The notes under the pieces: generated by a model
What the model was told of the DNA's origin: nothing
Databases searched by the model: none
Seen by the model: the letters and a program-made list of their open reading frames with translations, nothing else
Source of the DNA: Tyzzerella sp. An114
GTDB taxonomy: Bacteria; Bacillota; Clostridia; Lachnospirales; Anaerotignaceae
Assembly (NCBI RefSeq): GCF_002161055.1
Contig: NZ_NFLT01000005.1
Location: 1 to 64,000 of the forward strand
Length of the DNA stretch: 64,000 nt
Reading direction: 5' to 3'
Translations under genes and position numbers: made by a program
Shown: positions 27,453-36,975 of the stretch, in pieces
Position numbering within the stretch: position 1 is the stretch's first letter
Layout: the number at the start of each line of letters is the position of its first letter

Positions 27453-28826
27453 ATGAAATTTGAACCTCCTGTAATTAAAAATGAAATATATGAAATGCAT
27501 ATAGATGATTTAGGCACAGAAGGTCAGGGAATAGGAAAGATTGATGGATTTACTGTGTTTGTTGAAAATGCTTTGCCATCAGAAATTATAAAAGTGCTTA
27601 TTGTTAAGGTTAAAAAAAGTTTTGCCTATGGAAAACTTATTGAAATAATAAAACCTTCAAAATATAGAGTTGAACCTTTTTGTCCTAAGGCTAAAAGATG
27701 TGGAGGCTGTCAGCTTCAACATATGAGTTATGAAGGACAGCTTGAATTTAAGAGAAAAAAGGTTTTAGATTGTATTGAAAGAATAGGCGGTTTTGAAAAT
27801 ATATATGTTAATAAAACCATAGGAATGGAAAATCCTATACGTTATAGGAATAAAGCTCAGTTTCCTGTTGGTATGGGCAAAAATGGTATAGAAGCAGGAT
27901 TTTATGCTAAAAGAAGTCATAATATAATTGAAACAGAAAAATGTTTTTTACAACATGAAATAAATGATAGTATTGTTGCTATTGTAAAAGAATTTATGAC
28001 TGAAAATAATATAAAACCTTATGATGAAAAAAGTCATACAGGTGTTGTAAGGCATATACTCACAAGAATAGGTTTTGAAACTGGCGAAATTATGGTTTGT
28101 ATTGTGGGAAATTCTAAAAAAATGCCTTGTGCTGATAAACTTGTTGAAAAACTGAAAGATTTTGAGGGTATGACAAGTATTGTTTTTAATGAAAACAGAG
28201 AAAAGACTAATGTTATATTAGGTAAAAAAGTTACTACATTGTATGGAAAAGATTATATTGTTGATTACATTGATAATATAAAATTTGAAATATCTCCTCT
28301 TTCATTCTTTCAGGTTAATCCAGTACAAACAAGAAAACTTTATGAAAAAGCTCTTGAAGTTGCTGACATTAAAGGAACTGAAAATGTACTTGATATATAC
28401 TGTGGTATAGGTACAATTTCACTTTTCTTTGCAAGAAAAGCTAAAAGTGTTTTGGGGGTTGAGATAGTTCCGGAGGCAATTCTTGACGCAAAAAGAAATG
28501 CCAAAATAAATGGATTTGAAAATACACGTTTTGAGGTTGGAAAAGCTGAAGAAATTATTCCTAAACTTTATAAAGAAGAAGGAATATATGCAGATGTTGT
28601 TGTAGTAGACCCTCCAAGAAAAGGCTGTGATGAAGCTGTTCTTGAAACTATATCAAATATAAAACCTAAAAAAGTTGTTTATGTATCCTGTGATCCAGCA
28701 ACTATGGCAAGAGATTTAAAATATCTGTGTGATAATGGTTATAGTATTAATGAGGTTTGGCCTGTTGACCAGTTCTGTCACACTACCCATGTGGAAACAG
28801 TTGTTTCGCTTTCGTATATTTTATAA
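27453..28826 (+). CDS. rlmD: 23S rRNA (uracil-5-)-methyltransferase RlmD/RumA family
   Basis: 457 residues. N-terminal TRAM domain (about 1-65), a 4Fe-4S cluster with Cys77, Cys83, Cys86 and Cys164 (C-x5-C-x2-C-x77-C), and a SAM-binding domain (VLDIYCGIGTISLF) with VVVDPPRKGC and catalytic Cys413 in VSCDPATMARDL. The enzyme forms m5U in RNA; whether the target is U1939 or U747 of 23S rRNA, as in different Firmicutes paralogues, cannot be told. It starts 4 nt after the split nuclease. Confidence 0.94.
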   Translation: MKFEPPVIKNEIYEMHIDDLGTEGQGIGKIDGFTVFVENALPSEIIKVLIVKVKKSFAYGKLIEIIKPSKYRVEPFCPKAKRCGGCQLQHMSYEGQLEFKRKKVLDCIERIGGFENIYVNKTIGMENPIRYRNKAQFPVGMGKNGIEAGFYAKRSHNIIETEKCFLQHEINDSIVAIVKEFMTENNIKPYDEKSHTGVVRHILTRIGFETGEIMVCIVGNSKKMPCADKLVEKLKDFEGMTSIVFNENREKTNVILGKKVTTLYGKDYIVDYIDNIKFEISPLSFFQVNPVQTRKLYEKALEVADIKGTENVLDIYCGIGTISLFFARKAKSVLGVEIVPEAILDAKRNAKINGFENTRFEVGKAEEIIPKLYKEEGIYADVVVVDPPRKGCDEAVLETISNIKPKKVVYVSCDPATMARDLKYLCDNGYSINEVWPVDQFCHTTHVETVVSLSYIL

Positions 28827-28852
28827 AATATTTTTAAATAAGGTGATTTATT

Positions 28853-29272
28853 ATGAGTTTTAATCCAGGGCTTTTTATAGGACAAAAATTAAAAAATTGT
28901 GAGATAATAAATATATTTAAGTGTGGAAATATGGGTGGGATGAGACGTTCTTTAACTACAAATACATTAGTGCTTATATCTGATTATACTAAAGATTTGT
29001 ATAAGGATAAATGGATTGGAGAAGTTTTGCATTATACAGGAATGGGCAAGAGTGGTGACCAAGATATAAATTGGTCTCAAAATAAAACTTTAGCACAATC
29101 TAAATATAATGGAGTTGACATTCATCTTTTTGAAGTTGTAAATAAAGGTGAATATATTTATCGTGGACGTTTTGAACTTGAAAGTGAGCCATATACAGAA
29201 ACACAAAAAGGTGATGATGATATAGACCGCAATGTTTTAATATTTCCAATAAAATCAGTAATTGATTTATAA
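28853..29272 (+). CDS. Stand-alone SRA-like (ScoMcrA-type) modified-DNA reader domain
   Basis: 139 residues. The sequence GMRRSLTTNTLVLISD..., WIGEVLHYTGMGKSGDQ and HLFEVVNKGEYIYRGRFEL closely recalls the N-terminal domain that precedes HNH nuclease domains in modification-dependent endonucleases (ScoMcrA SRA-like fold). Here the protein ends right after this domain: no HNH motif is present, and no nuclease follows. It may be a sensor or a remnant. A terminator follows at 29361. I base the family call on remembered similarity, not on a search. Confidence 0.68.
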   Translation: MSFNPGLFIGQKLKNCEIINIFKCGNMGGMRRSLTTNTLVLISDYTKDLYKDKWIGEVLHYTGMGKSGDQDINWSQNKTLAQSKYNGVDIHLFEVVNKGEYIYRGRFELESEPYTETQKGDDDIDRNVLIFPIKSVIDL

Positions 29273-29360
29273 TTTATAAAAGTTTATTTTTGGTATTTTT
29301 ATGGATTAAATATAAAACTTATTTAAAATATATATAGTTATTATTTGTTAAAAAATTAGT

Positions 29361-29393
29361 GGTATTAAATTCTTTTGAATTTAATACCTTTTT
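29361..29393. terminator. Intrinsic terminator
   Basis: Perfect 12-bp stem GGTATTAAATTC/GAATTTAATACC with loop TTTT and a T run. The remainder of 29273-29571 is AT-rich; TTGACA at 29475 may be a -35 box for the next gene, but no -10 box lies at standard spacing. Confidence 0.85.
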
Positions 29394-29571
29394 ATTTGGT
29401 TAAAAAACATATAAAATGTTTGAAAAAACAATATATTTTAGTGCATTGTAACATAAATTTAATATTACAAATTGTTGACATTTGGATTAAAATACCTTTT
29501 TTATGATAAAATTAAATATAAGCATAAACAACCATTTTTGCTATGGTATTTATATAAAGGAGGTATGAACT

Positions 29572-32500
29572 ATGAAATATAATGTTAAAAAAGCGATTTC
29601 GTTAATTATTGCAACGTCCATGTGTACATCTGTTACTGTTAATGCTATGGCGGCAAATAATGTACATAAAAATTCTATTTCAGCAGTTAATACACTGATA
29701 TCAGGTGTTGCACAGGTTGGAGATGTAACTTATAACACATTACAGGAGGCTGTAAATGCAGTTCCTGAAGGTGGAACAGTAAAACTTCTTGGTAATATAC
29801 AAATTAGTGAGAACCTTAATATAAATAAACCTATGACTATTGATTTGGGAGGCTTTGAGCTTTCTCTTTCAACAAGTATTGAGATTGCAAATGTAGCTTC
29901 TGGAGCGGTAACTATAAAAAACGGCTCTATAAAAAATGAAGGATATTCAAACTCAATAAATGTAAACAGTAGTAATAAATTTGAGATTAATGAAGTTAAA
30001 ATGAATTGTGTTGCAAATGCAATTTATTGTAATGGAGTTAATGAGATTATAGTAAACAACTGTAATATTGATGTTAAAAGTGGAACAGCTATAAGTATTT
30101 CAAATAATAATACAGGTAATTTATATGTAAAAGGTTCTACAATAACAAAAACAAGCTATGGAACTTCTCCAATAAATATGTATTATATTGATAAAGCTAC
30201 TTTTGAAGATTCAACTATAAAATATACATATAATAATGACGCTTCTGACATATTTTTATATGGAAGTATAAATGCAGATACCAATACTCCTAAATCAACT
30301 CTTGAACTCATAAACACAAATATAATACGTCAATCTGAAACAGCTTCAAGTGGTGGAATTGAGTTTAAAAATACAAGAACTATAATAAAAGGCGGAGATA
30401 TAGACACTACTAAATCCGCAATTAAAATGGGAACAAATTCAACACTTGTTGTTGATGATACAGATATAAAGGGAAATACTATGTTTTATACTTTCCCTGA
30501 AAACATGGATAATATAACTGTTACAAATAGTTATATCGAAACTAATGGATTTTATAATGGAGTTTTATCACCTGAACAGAGTCAGAAAGTTAATGATGAA
30601 TTAGGCGGTATTCCTTCAGCTGGAAATCCTGTAAATCAGAGATTAAGTCAAATTAATATGGATTTTAATGGAGAAACAACATTTGACTATGGTGAAAATG
30701 TTGTATTTAATGTAGCATTTACAAAGACAGACGCAAGTCAGCCAAATCCTAAAGGAAAAGTTCAGTTCTATATTGAAAGTGAATTGCCTGAAAATAAATT
30801 AGGTGAAGCAGCAATAAATAATAGTCAGGCTACTTTGACAGTAAATGACCAAAGATTGACAGCAGGAAACCACAATATAATTGCTGTGTATGACGGAAAT
30901 GGTGTTTTTGATAAAGCCACAGCTACAACAGAGATAACTATAAATTCATTAGCTGTAAAAGATGCTGTCATAACTCTTAGTGGTGCAGAAAATCTTATTT
31001 ATGACGGAAAAGAAAAAACACCAGCTGTAACTGTAACTTCTGATACTATGACAATTACTCCAGATAACTATGATGTTTCTTATATAAACAATAAAAATGC
31101 AGGAACAGCAACAGTTGTTGTAACATTTAAGGGGCAGTATTCAGGAGAGATTACAAAAGACTTTAATATAAATAAAGCTCCTTTGACTGTTATAGGTGCA
31201 ACTATATCACAGAAATATTATGATGGAACAAATAAAGGAACTGTTGATACAGTTACTTTTGATGGAGTTGTCAATAATGACCAATTAACTATAAATACAG
31301 ATTTTAATGCAGAAGCTGTTTTTGATAATGAAAATGTGGGAACAGGAAAAACTGTTGATGTTACTGTTAGTCTTAAAGATACAGCTTCAGCAGGAAACTA
31401 TTATATTACAAATAACAAAATACAGCTTACTAATCAGACAATAGAAAAAGGCACATATCCAAGTGCAAATGTGCTTAGCCCTGAAATACTTGTTCAGAAA
31501 AATAATGGTTCTCAGGTAAGTGGAGAAATAACAGTAAATTCATTCTTTGTAGATGTTCCGGAGGGTGCTGTAATATCAGGTGTTTCACCAGCAGGAGCTA
31601 CAATGGTTAATCCTGTAAAAATTGAAAATGGAAAGATTTTATATACTGTAAATTCTAATATTACAAATGATATTACAGAAGATTATACTGTTACAATATC
31701 ATCACCAAACTATAATGATATAACAGCAAAAATTTCATTTAAAACAACAGACAAAAGGATAGCCAATGTTACAATGAGTGGACAACCTGAAAGTGTAAGC
31801 TATGGAAATCAGTCATTTACACTTACAGCAGTTGCAAAGGGTAGTGACGGAAATAATCTTACAGGTGGAACATGGACATGGTCAAGCAGTGATACAAATA
31901 TATTGACAGTTGACCAGACAGGCAAAGTTACTGTATTAAAACCATCTGATAAACCTGTAACAATAAAAGTTGAATATTCAGACGGAGATTATACAGGTTT
32001 TGCAGAATATTCAGTTATTGTTAAAAAAGCAGTTCCTCCATTTTCATTTGAATATGGAAGCATGACAAAAGAACCGGGTTCTGCTGCATTTACAAATAAA
32101 CTTGTTTATCCTGATTATATTAATAGTGGTGCAATAACATATACAAGCAGTAATACAGCCGTTGCAGATGTAAATTCAACAACAGGTGAAATAACTGTTA
32201 AAGAAAAAGGAACAACAGTTATAACAGCAAATCTTCCAGCAACAGACAATTATGAGGCTGTAACAGCTAAATTTACTTTAACAGTTGGAAGTAGTTCATC
32301 AGGAAGTACATCAAAAAGATACAGTGTTTTCCTTGATGAGGGAAAAGGTGGAGATGTTGAGTTAAATCATACAGATGCAAGCCGTGGAAGTACAATAATA
32401 ATAGATGTAACTCCTGATAAGGGCTATGAACTTGATTATATTAGAGCAACAGACAGTGGTGGAAATGAAGTTAAAGTTGAAGTTTATAATGGTGATAGAT

Positions 32501-33174
32501 ATTCATTTATAATGCCAGATTCAAATGTACGTCTTAAAGTAAGATTTATGAAAGAAGAAATTGAAGATGAAGAAGATGACAAGAATGATGATGACAATGA
32601 AGAAGTAGAAGAAAATGAAATGAAGTTTACAGATGTATCAAAGGATAATTGGTTCTATGATGCAGTTAAGTTTGTATATGATGAAGGAATTATGAATGGT
32701 ACAAGTGAATATACATTCTCACCATATCAGACTGTAACTCGTGAAATGCTTGCAGTTATAGTTTATAATATGGAAGGTCAGCCAGATTATAGGGGAACTA
32801 TAAAATTTACTGATGTAAATGAAAATGCATGGTATTATGACGGAGTTTCTTGGGCTGCTGAAAATGGTATTGTTGCCGGATATGGCAATGGAATTTTTGG
32901 AACAGGAGATATGCTTACAAGAGAACAGCTTGTATCAATACTTTATAGATACACAGATATGAAGGGAATTGATACACCTACTAGCGGTACTGCTATAAAT
33001 GGATTTTATGATAAAAATGAAATTTCAGATTATGCAGTAAATTCAATGAAATGGGCAATAGGACAGGGAATTGTAAGTGGTGACGGAACAGGTCATCTTA
33101 ATCCTAAAAAAGGAGCAACAAGAGCTGAGATAGCTTCAATTCTTATGCGTTACTATGATAATGTTCTTGAGTAA
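29572..33174 (+). CDS. SLH-anchored surface protein with beta-helix, Ig-like and YDG/MBG domains
   Basis: 1200 residues. Signal peptide (cleavage likely after AMA, about 28). A right-handed beta-helix region (about 45-340) shows repeated I-x-N/V-x-N-x-x-I turns. Then an Ig-like domain (about 360-465), two YDG/MBG modules (about 466-655, with LIYDGKEKTPAV and KYYDGTNKGTV), Ig-like/BIG2-type modules (about 735-905), a short beta domain (about 915-1000), an acidic linker and three SLH motifs (about 1015-1198). No catalytic residues are recognisable. Likely an adhesin or S-layer-associated protein. It is flanked by terminators, so it is transcribed alone. Confidence 0.9.
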   Translation: MKYNVKKAISLIIATSMCTSVTVNAMAANNVHKNSISAVNTLISGVAQVGDVTYNTLQEAVNAVPEGGTVKLLGNIQISENLNINKPMTIDLGGFELSLSTSIEIANVASGAVTIKNGSIKNEGYSNSINVNSSNKFEINEVKMNCVANAIYCNGVNEIIVNNCNIDVKSGTAISISNNNTGNLYVKGSTITKTSYGTSPINMYYIDKATFEDSTIKYTYNNDASDIFLYGSINADTNTPKSTLELINTNIIRQSETASSGGIEFKNTRTIIKGGDIDTTKSAIKMGTNSTLVVDDTDIKGNTMFYTFPENMDNITVTNSYIETNGFYNGVLSPEQSQKVNDELGGIPSAGNPVNQRLSQINMDFNGETTFDYGENVVFNVAFTKTDASQPNPKGKVQFYIESELPENKLGEAAINNSQATLTVNDQRLTAGNHNIIAVYDGNGVFDKATATTEITINSLAVKDAVITLSGAENLIYDGKEKTPAVTVTSDTMTITPDNYDVSYINNKNAGTATVVVTFKGQYSGEITKDFNINKAPLTVIGATISQKYYDGTNKGTVDTVTFDGVVNNDQLTINTDFNAEAVFDNENVGTGKTVDVTVSLKDTASAGNYYITNNKIQLTNQTIEKGTYPSANVLSPEILVQKNNGSQVSGEITVNSFFVDVPEGAVISGVSPAGATMVNPVKIENGKILYTVNSNITNDITEDYTVTISSPNYNDITAKISFKTTDKRIANVTMSGQPESVSYGNQSFTLTAVAKGSDGNNLTGGTWTWSSSDTNILTVDQTGKVTVLKPSDKPVTIKVEYSDGDYTGFAEYSVIVKKAVPPFSFEYGSMTKEPGSAAFTNKLVYPDYINSGAITYTSSNTAVADVNSTTGEITVKEKGTTVITANLPATDNYEAVTAKFTLTVGSSSSGSTSKRYSVFLDEGKGGDVELNHTDASRGSTIIIDVTPDKGYELDYIRATDSGGNEVKVEVYNGDRYSFIMPDSNVRLKVRFMKEEIEDEEDDKNDDDNEEVEENEMKFTDVSKDNWFYDAVKFVYDEGIMNGTSEYTFSPYQTVTREMLAVIVYNMEGQPDYRGTIKFTDVNENAWYYDGVSWAAENGIVAGYGNGIFGTGDMLTREQLVSILYRYTDMKGIDTPTSGTAINGFYDKNEISDYAVNSMKWAIGQGIVSGDGTGHLNPKKGATRAEIASILMRYYDNVLE

Positions 33175-33182
33175 TATTTTTT

Positions 33183-33211
33183 AAAGGCGGTTTTTAAACC
33201 GCCTTTTTTTA
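33183..33211 (+). terminator. Intrinsic terminator of the surface-protein gene
   Basis: Stem AGGCGGTTT/AAACCGCCT followed by seven T residues, starting 9 nt after the stop codon. Confidence 0.95.
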
Positions 33212-33376
33212 TTTTATATAATCAATATATATAAAAATGAAAATGGTTTCTTATATAACATATTATAAAATAGGTTAAATCTGGTTTTATTTTAAAAAAT
33301 ACTAAAATTTATTGTATATTTTATATAAAAATATTATAATTAACATATCTATAAATAACGAATATATGCATTAAAA

Positions 33377-33428
33377 ACTGTGAAACAGTATGAAAACGTT
33401 GACATGTTTTATTAAAAAAATATATAAT
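33377..33428 (+). promoter_or_regulatory. Promoter and candidate operators of the LacI-type regulator gene
   Basis: TTGACA (33399-33404) and TATAAT (33423-33428) are spaced by 18 nt. Immediately upstream lies the inverted repeat ACTGT-GAA-ACAGT (33377-33389). An imperfect palindrome with arms AAAAC and GTTTT overlaps the -35 box, a common position for autoregulation by LacI-family proteins. Confidence 0.6.
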
Positions 33429-33458
33429 AAATATGCGATAAGGAAGGGGGACTTTTGA

Positions 33459-34436
33459 ATGTCTAATATACGCGACGTCGCAAAAATGGCCAATGTATCT
33501 GTAACAACTGTTTCTCGTGTTTTAAATAATACCGGTTATGTAAATATAAAAACGAGAAACAAAGTATTACAAGTAATAAAAGAACTTGATTATCATCCCA
33601 ATGAAATGGCAAGAGCTTTTTCCAGACAGAAAAGTTATCTTATAGGACTTATTATTCCTAATGCTGCACACCCATTTTTTTCAGAAATAATAAGAAATGT
33701 GGAATTATGTGCATATAAAAACGGATATAAAATACTTGTCTGCAATTCTTTAATGAATGTAGATAAAGAAGTGGAATATATAGATATGTTAAAACAGCAT
33801 CAAGTAGATGGAATTATAATGGCAAGCCAGACTATGGATGTTGAAAATTATAAAAATCTTAATCTCCCTATTGTAGCAATAGAAAGAAAAATTTCGGACA
33901 ATATACCCTATGTCTCCTCTGATAACTATACTGGAGGAGTTATGGCGACAGAACATTTAATTGAATCCGGCTGTAAAAAGCTTATACATATATCAGGAAA
34001 TCTTAAAATCGAGATGAAAGCTAATGATAGATGTCTTGGTTTTGAAGATGTTTGTAAGAAAAGAAATATACCATATAACATTTTTGAAGTTGAAGCTAGT
34101 CTTATTGAGAATTTTAATTATGATGATGTGGTACAAAAAATTCTTCTTGAAAATCCTGATGCTGATGGAGTTTTTGCCAGTGCTGACTTGATAGCGGCGG
34201 CTGTTATACGTGCTTGCAGTCAGCTTGGAAGAAAAATACCGAAAGATATGAAGGTTGTAGGATTTGACGATACAATAATTGCATCTATAATGCAACCTCC
34301 TATTACATCTGTTAGACAACCTATTGAATCAATATGTAGCTATGCTGTAAATTCAATACTAAATCAAATTGAAGGAAAGATAGTTCCAAATAAAACAGAA
34401 CTTCCGGTAACACTTATAAAAAGAAGAACAACATGA
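33459..34436 (+). CDS. LacI-family transcriptional regulator
   Basis: 325 residues. N-terminal HTH with the LacI hinge (IRDVAKMANVSVTTVSRVLN), then a periplasmic-binding-protein-like effector domain (GLIIPNAAHPFFSEI, VVGFDDT). It is encoded just before an ABC sugar importer and alpha-galactosidase, so it is the likely local repressor of that locus, responding to an alpha-galactoside or a product of it. Candidate operators lie before this gene and before the ABC ATPase gene (34480-34499). Confidence 0.94.
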   Translation: MSNIRDVAKMANVSVTTVSRVLNNTGYVNIKTRNKVLQVIKELDYHPNEMARAFSRQKSYLIGLIIPNAAHPFFSEIIRNVELCAYKNGYKILVCNSLMNVDKEVEYIDMLKQHQVDGIIMASQTMDVENYKNLNLPIVAIERKISDNIPYVSSDNYTGGVMATEHLIESGCKKLIHISGNLKIEMKANDRCLGFEDVCKKRNIPYNIFEVEASLIENFNYDDVVQKILLENPDADGVFASADLIAAAVIRACSQLGRKIPKDMKVVGFDDTIIASIMQPPITSVRQPIESICSYAVNSILNQIEGKIVPNKTELPVTLIKRRTT

Positions 34437-34479
34437 CGGACATAATTAATTAGGGCAAAGATTTAAGCACCAGGCAAAC

Positions 34480-34499
34480 TGTTTTGATAGTATAAAACA
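34480..34499 (+). promoter_or_regulatory. Inverted repeat, candidate operator of the sugar operon
   Basis: TGTTTT (34480-34485) and AAAACA (34494-34499) form a perfect 6-bp inverted repeat around 8 nt, 45 nt before the ABC ATPase start codon. TTGATA and TAATTT nearby may be weak promoter elements. The AAAAC/GTTTT half-site resembles the site at the LacI gene promoter, though in the opposite arm order. Confidence 0.4.
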
Positions 34500-34543
34500 A
34501 TACTGTAATTTTAATTTTTAAAAAAGGAAGGCAGGATGTTAAA

Positions 34544-35656
34544 ATGGCAAGTATTAAATTTGAAAATGTAAAAAAAATATATCCTAACGGTGTTGAAGTA
34601 GTTCACGGATTTAACCTTGATATTAAGGACAAAGAGTTCGTTGTATTTGTAGGTCCTTCAGGATGTGGAAAATCAACAACACTTCGTATGATAGCAGGTC
34701 TTGAGGATATTTCATCAGGTAATCTTTCAATAGGTGGTAGAGTTGTAAATAATCTTACACCTAAGGAAAGAGATATTGCCATGGTTTTCCAGAATTATGC
34801 CCTCTATCCTCATATGACAGTAAAAGAAAATATGGCATTTGGTCTTAAACTCAGAAAAGAGGATAAAAATGTTATTGAAGAAAAAGTTATGAATGTAGCA
34901 AAAATACTTGGTCTTACACAGTATCTTGACAGAAAACCAAGTGCTCTTTCAGGTGGACAGAGACAGAGGGTTGCTCTTGGTCGTGCTATGGTTAGAGAGC
35001 CACAAGTATTCCTCTTTGACGAACCTCTTTCAAACCTTGACGCAAAACTTAGAACTCAGATGCGTGTTGAGATAGCTTCACTTCATAAACGTATCGGAAC
35101 AACATTCGTTTATGTAACACATGACCAGACAGAAGCTATGACAATGGGTGATAGAATTGTTGTTATGAAAGACGGATATATTCAGCAGGTTGACACTCCT
35201 ATAAACTTATATAACAAACCATGTAATCTTTTCGTTGCTGGATTTATAGGAACACCTCAAATGAACTTCATTGATGCTAAGATTGTTAAACATAATGATG
35301 ACTACTATGTAGCTTTTGGAAACTATGAAATTAAAATTCCAAAGGGAAAAGTTAATGATAAATTTGAAAAATATATTGGAAAAGCTGTTGTGGCAGGCAT
35401 AAGACCAGAATGTCTCCATGAAGAAAGCATATTCTTTGATGAAGATAAAGGAAATGTACTTAATGCAGCTGTTGAATTTACAGAAGTTCTTGGTTCAGAA
35501 GTAATTCTTCATCTTGATTGTGGTAATAACTGCAAATTTATGGCTAAAATACCTAACCGTATGAAAGCATCTGTTGGAGAAAATATAGTTATTGCCATTG
35601 ATACAAATAAAATTCACCTCTTTGATAAAGAAACAGAAGTTGCTATATGTAATTAA
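34544..35656 (+). CDS. Sugar ABC transporter ATP-binding protein (MsmK/UgpC type)
   Basis: 370 residues. Walker A GPSGCGKSTT, Q-loop, signature LSGGQRQRVALGRAM, Walker B FLFDEPLSNLDAKLR and switch His (THDQTEAMT), then the C-terminal OB/TOBE-like regulatory domain of MalK-type ATPases. In many Firmicutes one such ATPase (MsmX/MsmK) serves several importers; here the gene sits in the operon. Partner genes are the binding protein and two permeases downstream. Confidence 0.95.
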   Translation: MASIKFENVKKIYPNGVEVVHGFNLDIKDKEFVVFVGPSGCGKSTTLRMIAGLEDISSGNLSIGGRVVNNLTPKERDIAMVFQNYALYPHMTVKENMAFGLKLRKEDKNVIEEKVMNVAKILGLTQYLDRKPSALSGGQRQRVALGRAMVREPQVFLFDEPLSNLDAKLRTQMRVEIASLHKRIGTTFVYVTHDQTEAMTMGDRIVVMKDGYIQQVDTPINLYNKPCNLFVAGFIGTPQMNFIDAKIVKHNDDYYVAFGNYEIKIPKGKVNDKFEKYIGKAVVAGIRPECLHEESIFFDEDKGNVLNAAVEFTEVLGSEVILHLDCGNNCKFMAKIPNRMKASVGENIVIAIDTNKIHLFDKETEVAICN

Positions 35657-35688
35657 TGTGCTTATTTTTGGGGAAAGGGTGAATTAAT

Positions 35689-36960
35689 ATGAAAAAATTT
35701 TTGAAAAAGGTTGTGCCTTTATTTCTCACAACTGCAATGTGTGCAGGACTTCTTGCAGGTTGTGGAGAAGAAAGTGACGGACGAGTTAAAATAGAAGTTA
35801 TGCAGTACAAAAGAGAGGCAACATCAACATTTGAACAACTTGAAAAAGAATTTGAAGCACAAAATCCTGATATTGATGTTGTTATAACTTCTCCAAATGA
35901 TGCTACTGTTATTATAAAAACAAGACTTATAAAAAATGATGCACCTGATATTATAGGAATTGGTGGTGACCGTGCTTTTGCCGATTTCGTTGAAGGTGGA
36001 GTTATAGATGACATAAGTGATTTTGAAGGTCTTTCAAAGGTTAAACCTGAATATCTTCAGATGACAAAAGACCTTGAGCTTATACCTAAAGAAGGTTATT
36101 ATGCAGTTCCTTTTGCTGCAAATGCTAATGGTGTTCTTTACAACAAAGATATGTTTGCTGAACATGGTTGGGAGATACCAAAAACATGGGACGAATTTAT
36201 AGCACTTCTTGAACAGATAAAATCAGAAGGTGTAACACCTATATGTTTTACACTTAAAGAAAGTTGGACTGACCTTGCAGCTTGGAACTCTATTGATGCA
36301 TCAATAAACAGTCCAGAATTATTCCAGAAAGTAAATGAAGGTGAGACAACATTCTCAGAGGCTTATGGTTTAACAGCAGATAAATATCAGCAGCTTCTTC
36401 AGTATGGACAGGACGACCCATTTGCTTATGGTTATAATGACGGTTGTGTAGGCTTCGGTGGTGGTGAATCTGCTATGTTCCTTCAGGGAAGCTGGGCTAT
36501 TCCACAGATACTTTCTTCAAACCCAGATATGAATATAGGCTGTTTCCCAATGCCTGCTACAAACAATGTTGATGATAATGTACTTACATCAGGTGTTGAC
36601 CTTTTATTCTCAGTTATGGAAGGTACAGAACACAGAGAAGAATGTTTAAGATTTATTGACTTTATGATACAGCATGACTCTGTTGCTGCATACACAAGCG
36701 AACAGCAAGCAGTTTCATGTATAGAAGGAGATTTTGAATATGCAAAATCAATAGAAGAACTTGCTCCATATTTTGAAGCTGGAAAAGTTCAGGACTTCCC
36801 AGACCACCATTATCCAGCAGAAATGCCAGCAGGTGACATGATACAGGGCTTCCTTCTTAATGGAGATAAAGAGACTTTCTTAAATAATTTTGACACAGAA
36901 TGGGTAAAAACTAACCGTGATATTATAAATAAACTTAAAAAACTTGAAGAACAATCATAA
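35689..36960 (+). CDS. Sugar ABC transporter substrate-binding lipoprotein
   Basis: 423 residues. Lipoprotein signal peptide with lipobox LAGC (Cys24). The mature protein has the type 1 sugar-binding fold (APDIIGIGGDRAFADFV, VPFAANANGVLYNKDMF, LQGSWAIPQI). It captures the sugar outside the cell and hands it to the permease pair encoded next. With a GH36 alpha-galactosidase in the operon, raffinose-type oligosaccharides or melibiose are plausible ligands, by inference. Confidence 0.94.
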   Translation: MKKFLKKVVPLFLTTAMCAGLLAGCGEESDGRVKIEVMQYKREATSTFEQLEKEFEAQNPDIDVVITSPNDATVIIKTRLIKNDAPDIIGIGGDRAFADFVEGGVIDDISDFEGLSKVKPEYLQMTKDLELIPKEGYYAVPFAANANGVLYNKDMFAEHGWEIPKTWDEFIALLEQIKSEGVTPICFTLKESWTDLAAWNSIDASINSPELFQKVNEGETTFSEAYGLTADKYQQLLQYGQDDPFAYGYNDGCVGFGGGESAMFLQGSWAIPQILSSNPDMNIGCFPMPATNNVDDNVLTSGVDLLFSVMEGTEHREECLRFIDFMIQHDSVAAYTSEQQAVSCIEGDFEYAKSIEELAPYFEAGKVQDFPDHHYPAEMPAGDMIQGFLLNGDKETFLNNFDTEWVKTNRDIINKLKKLEEQS

Positions 36961-36975
36961 GGGGGCTTGTATCAC

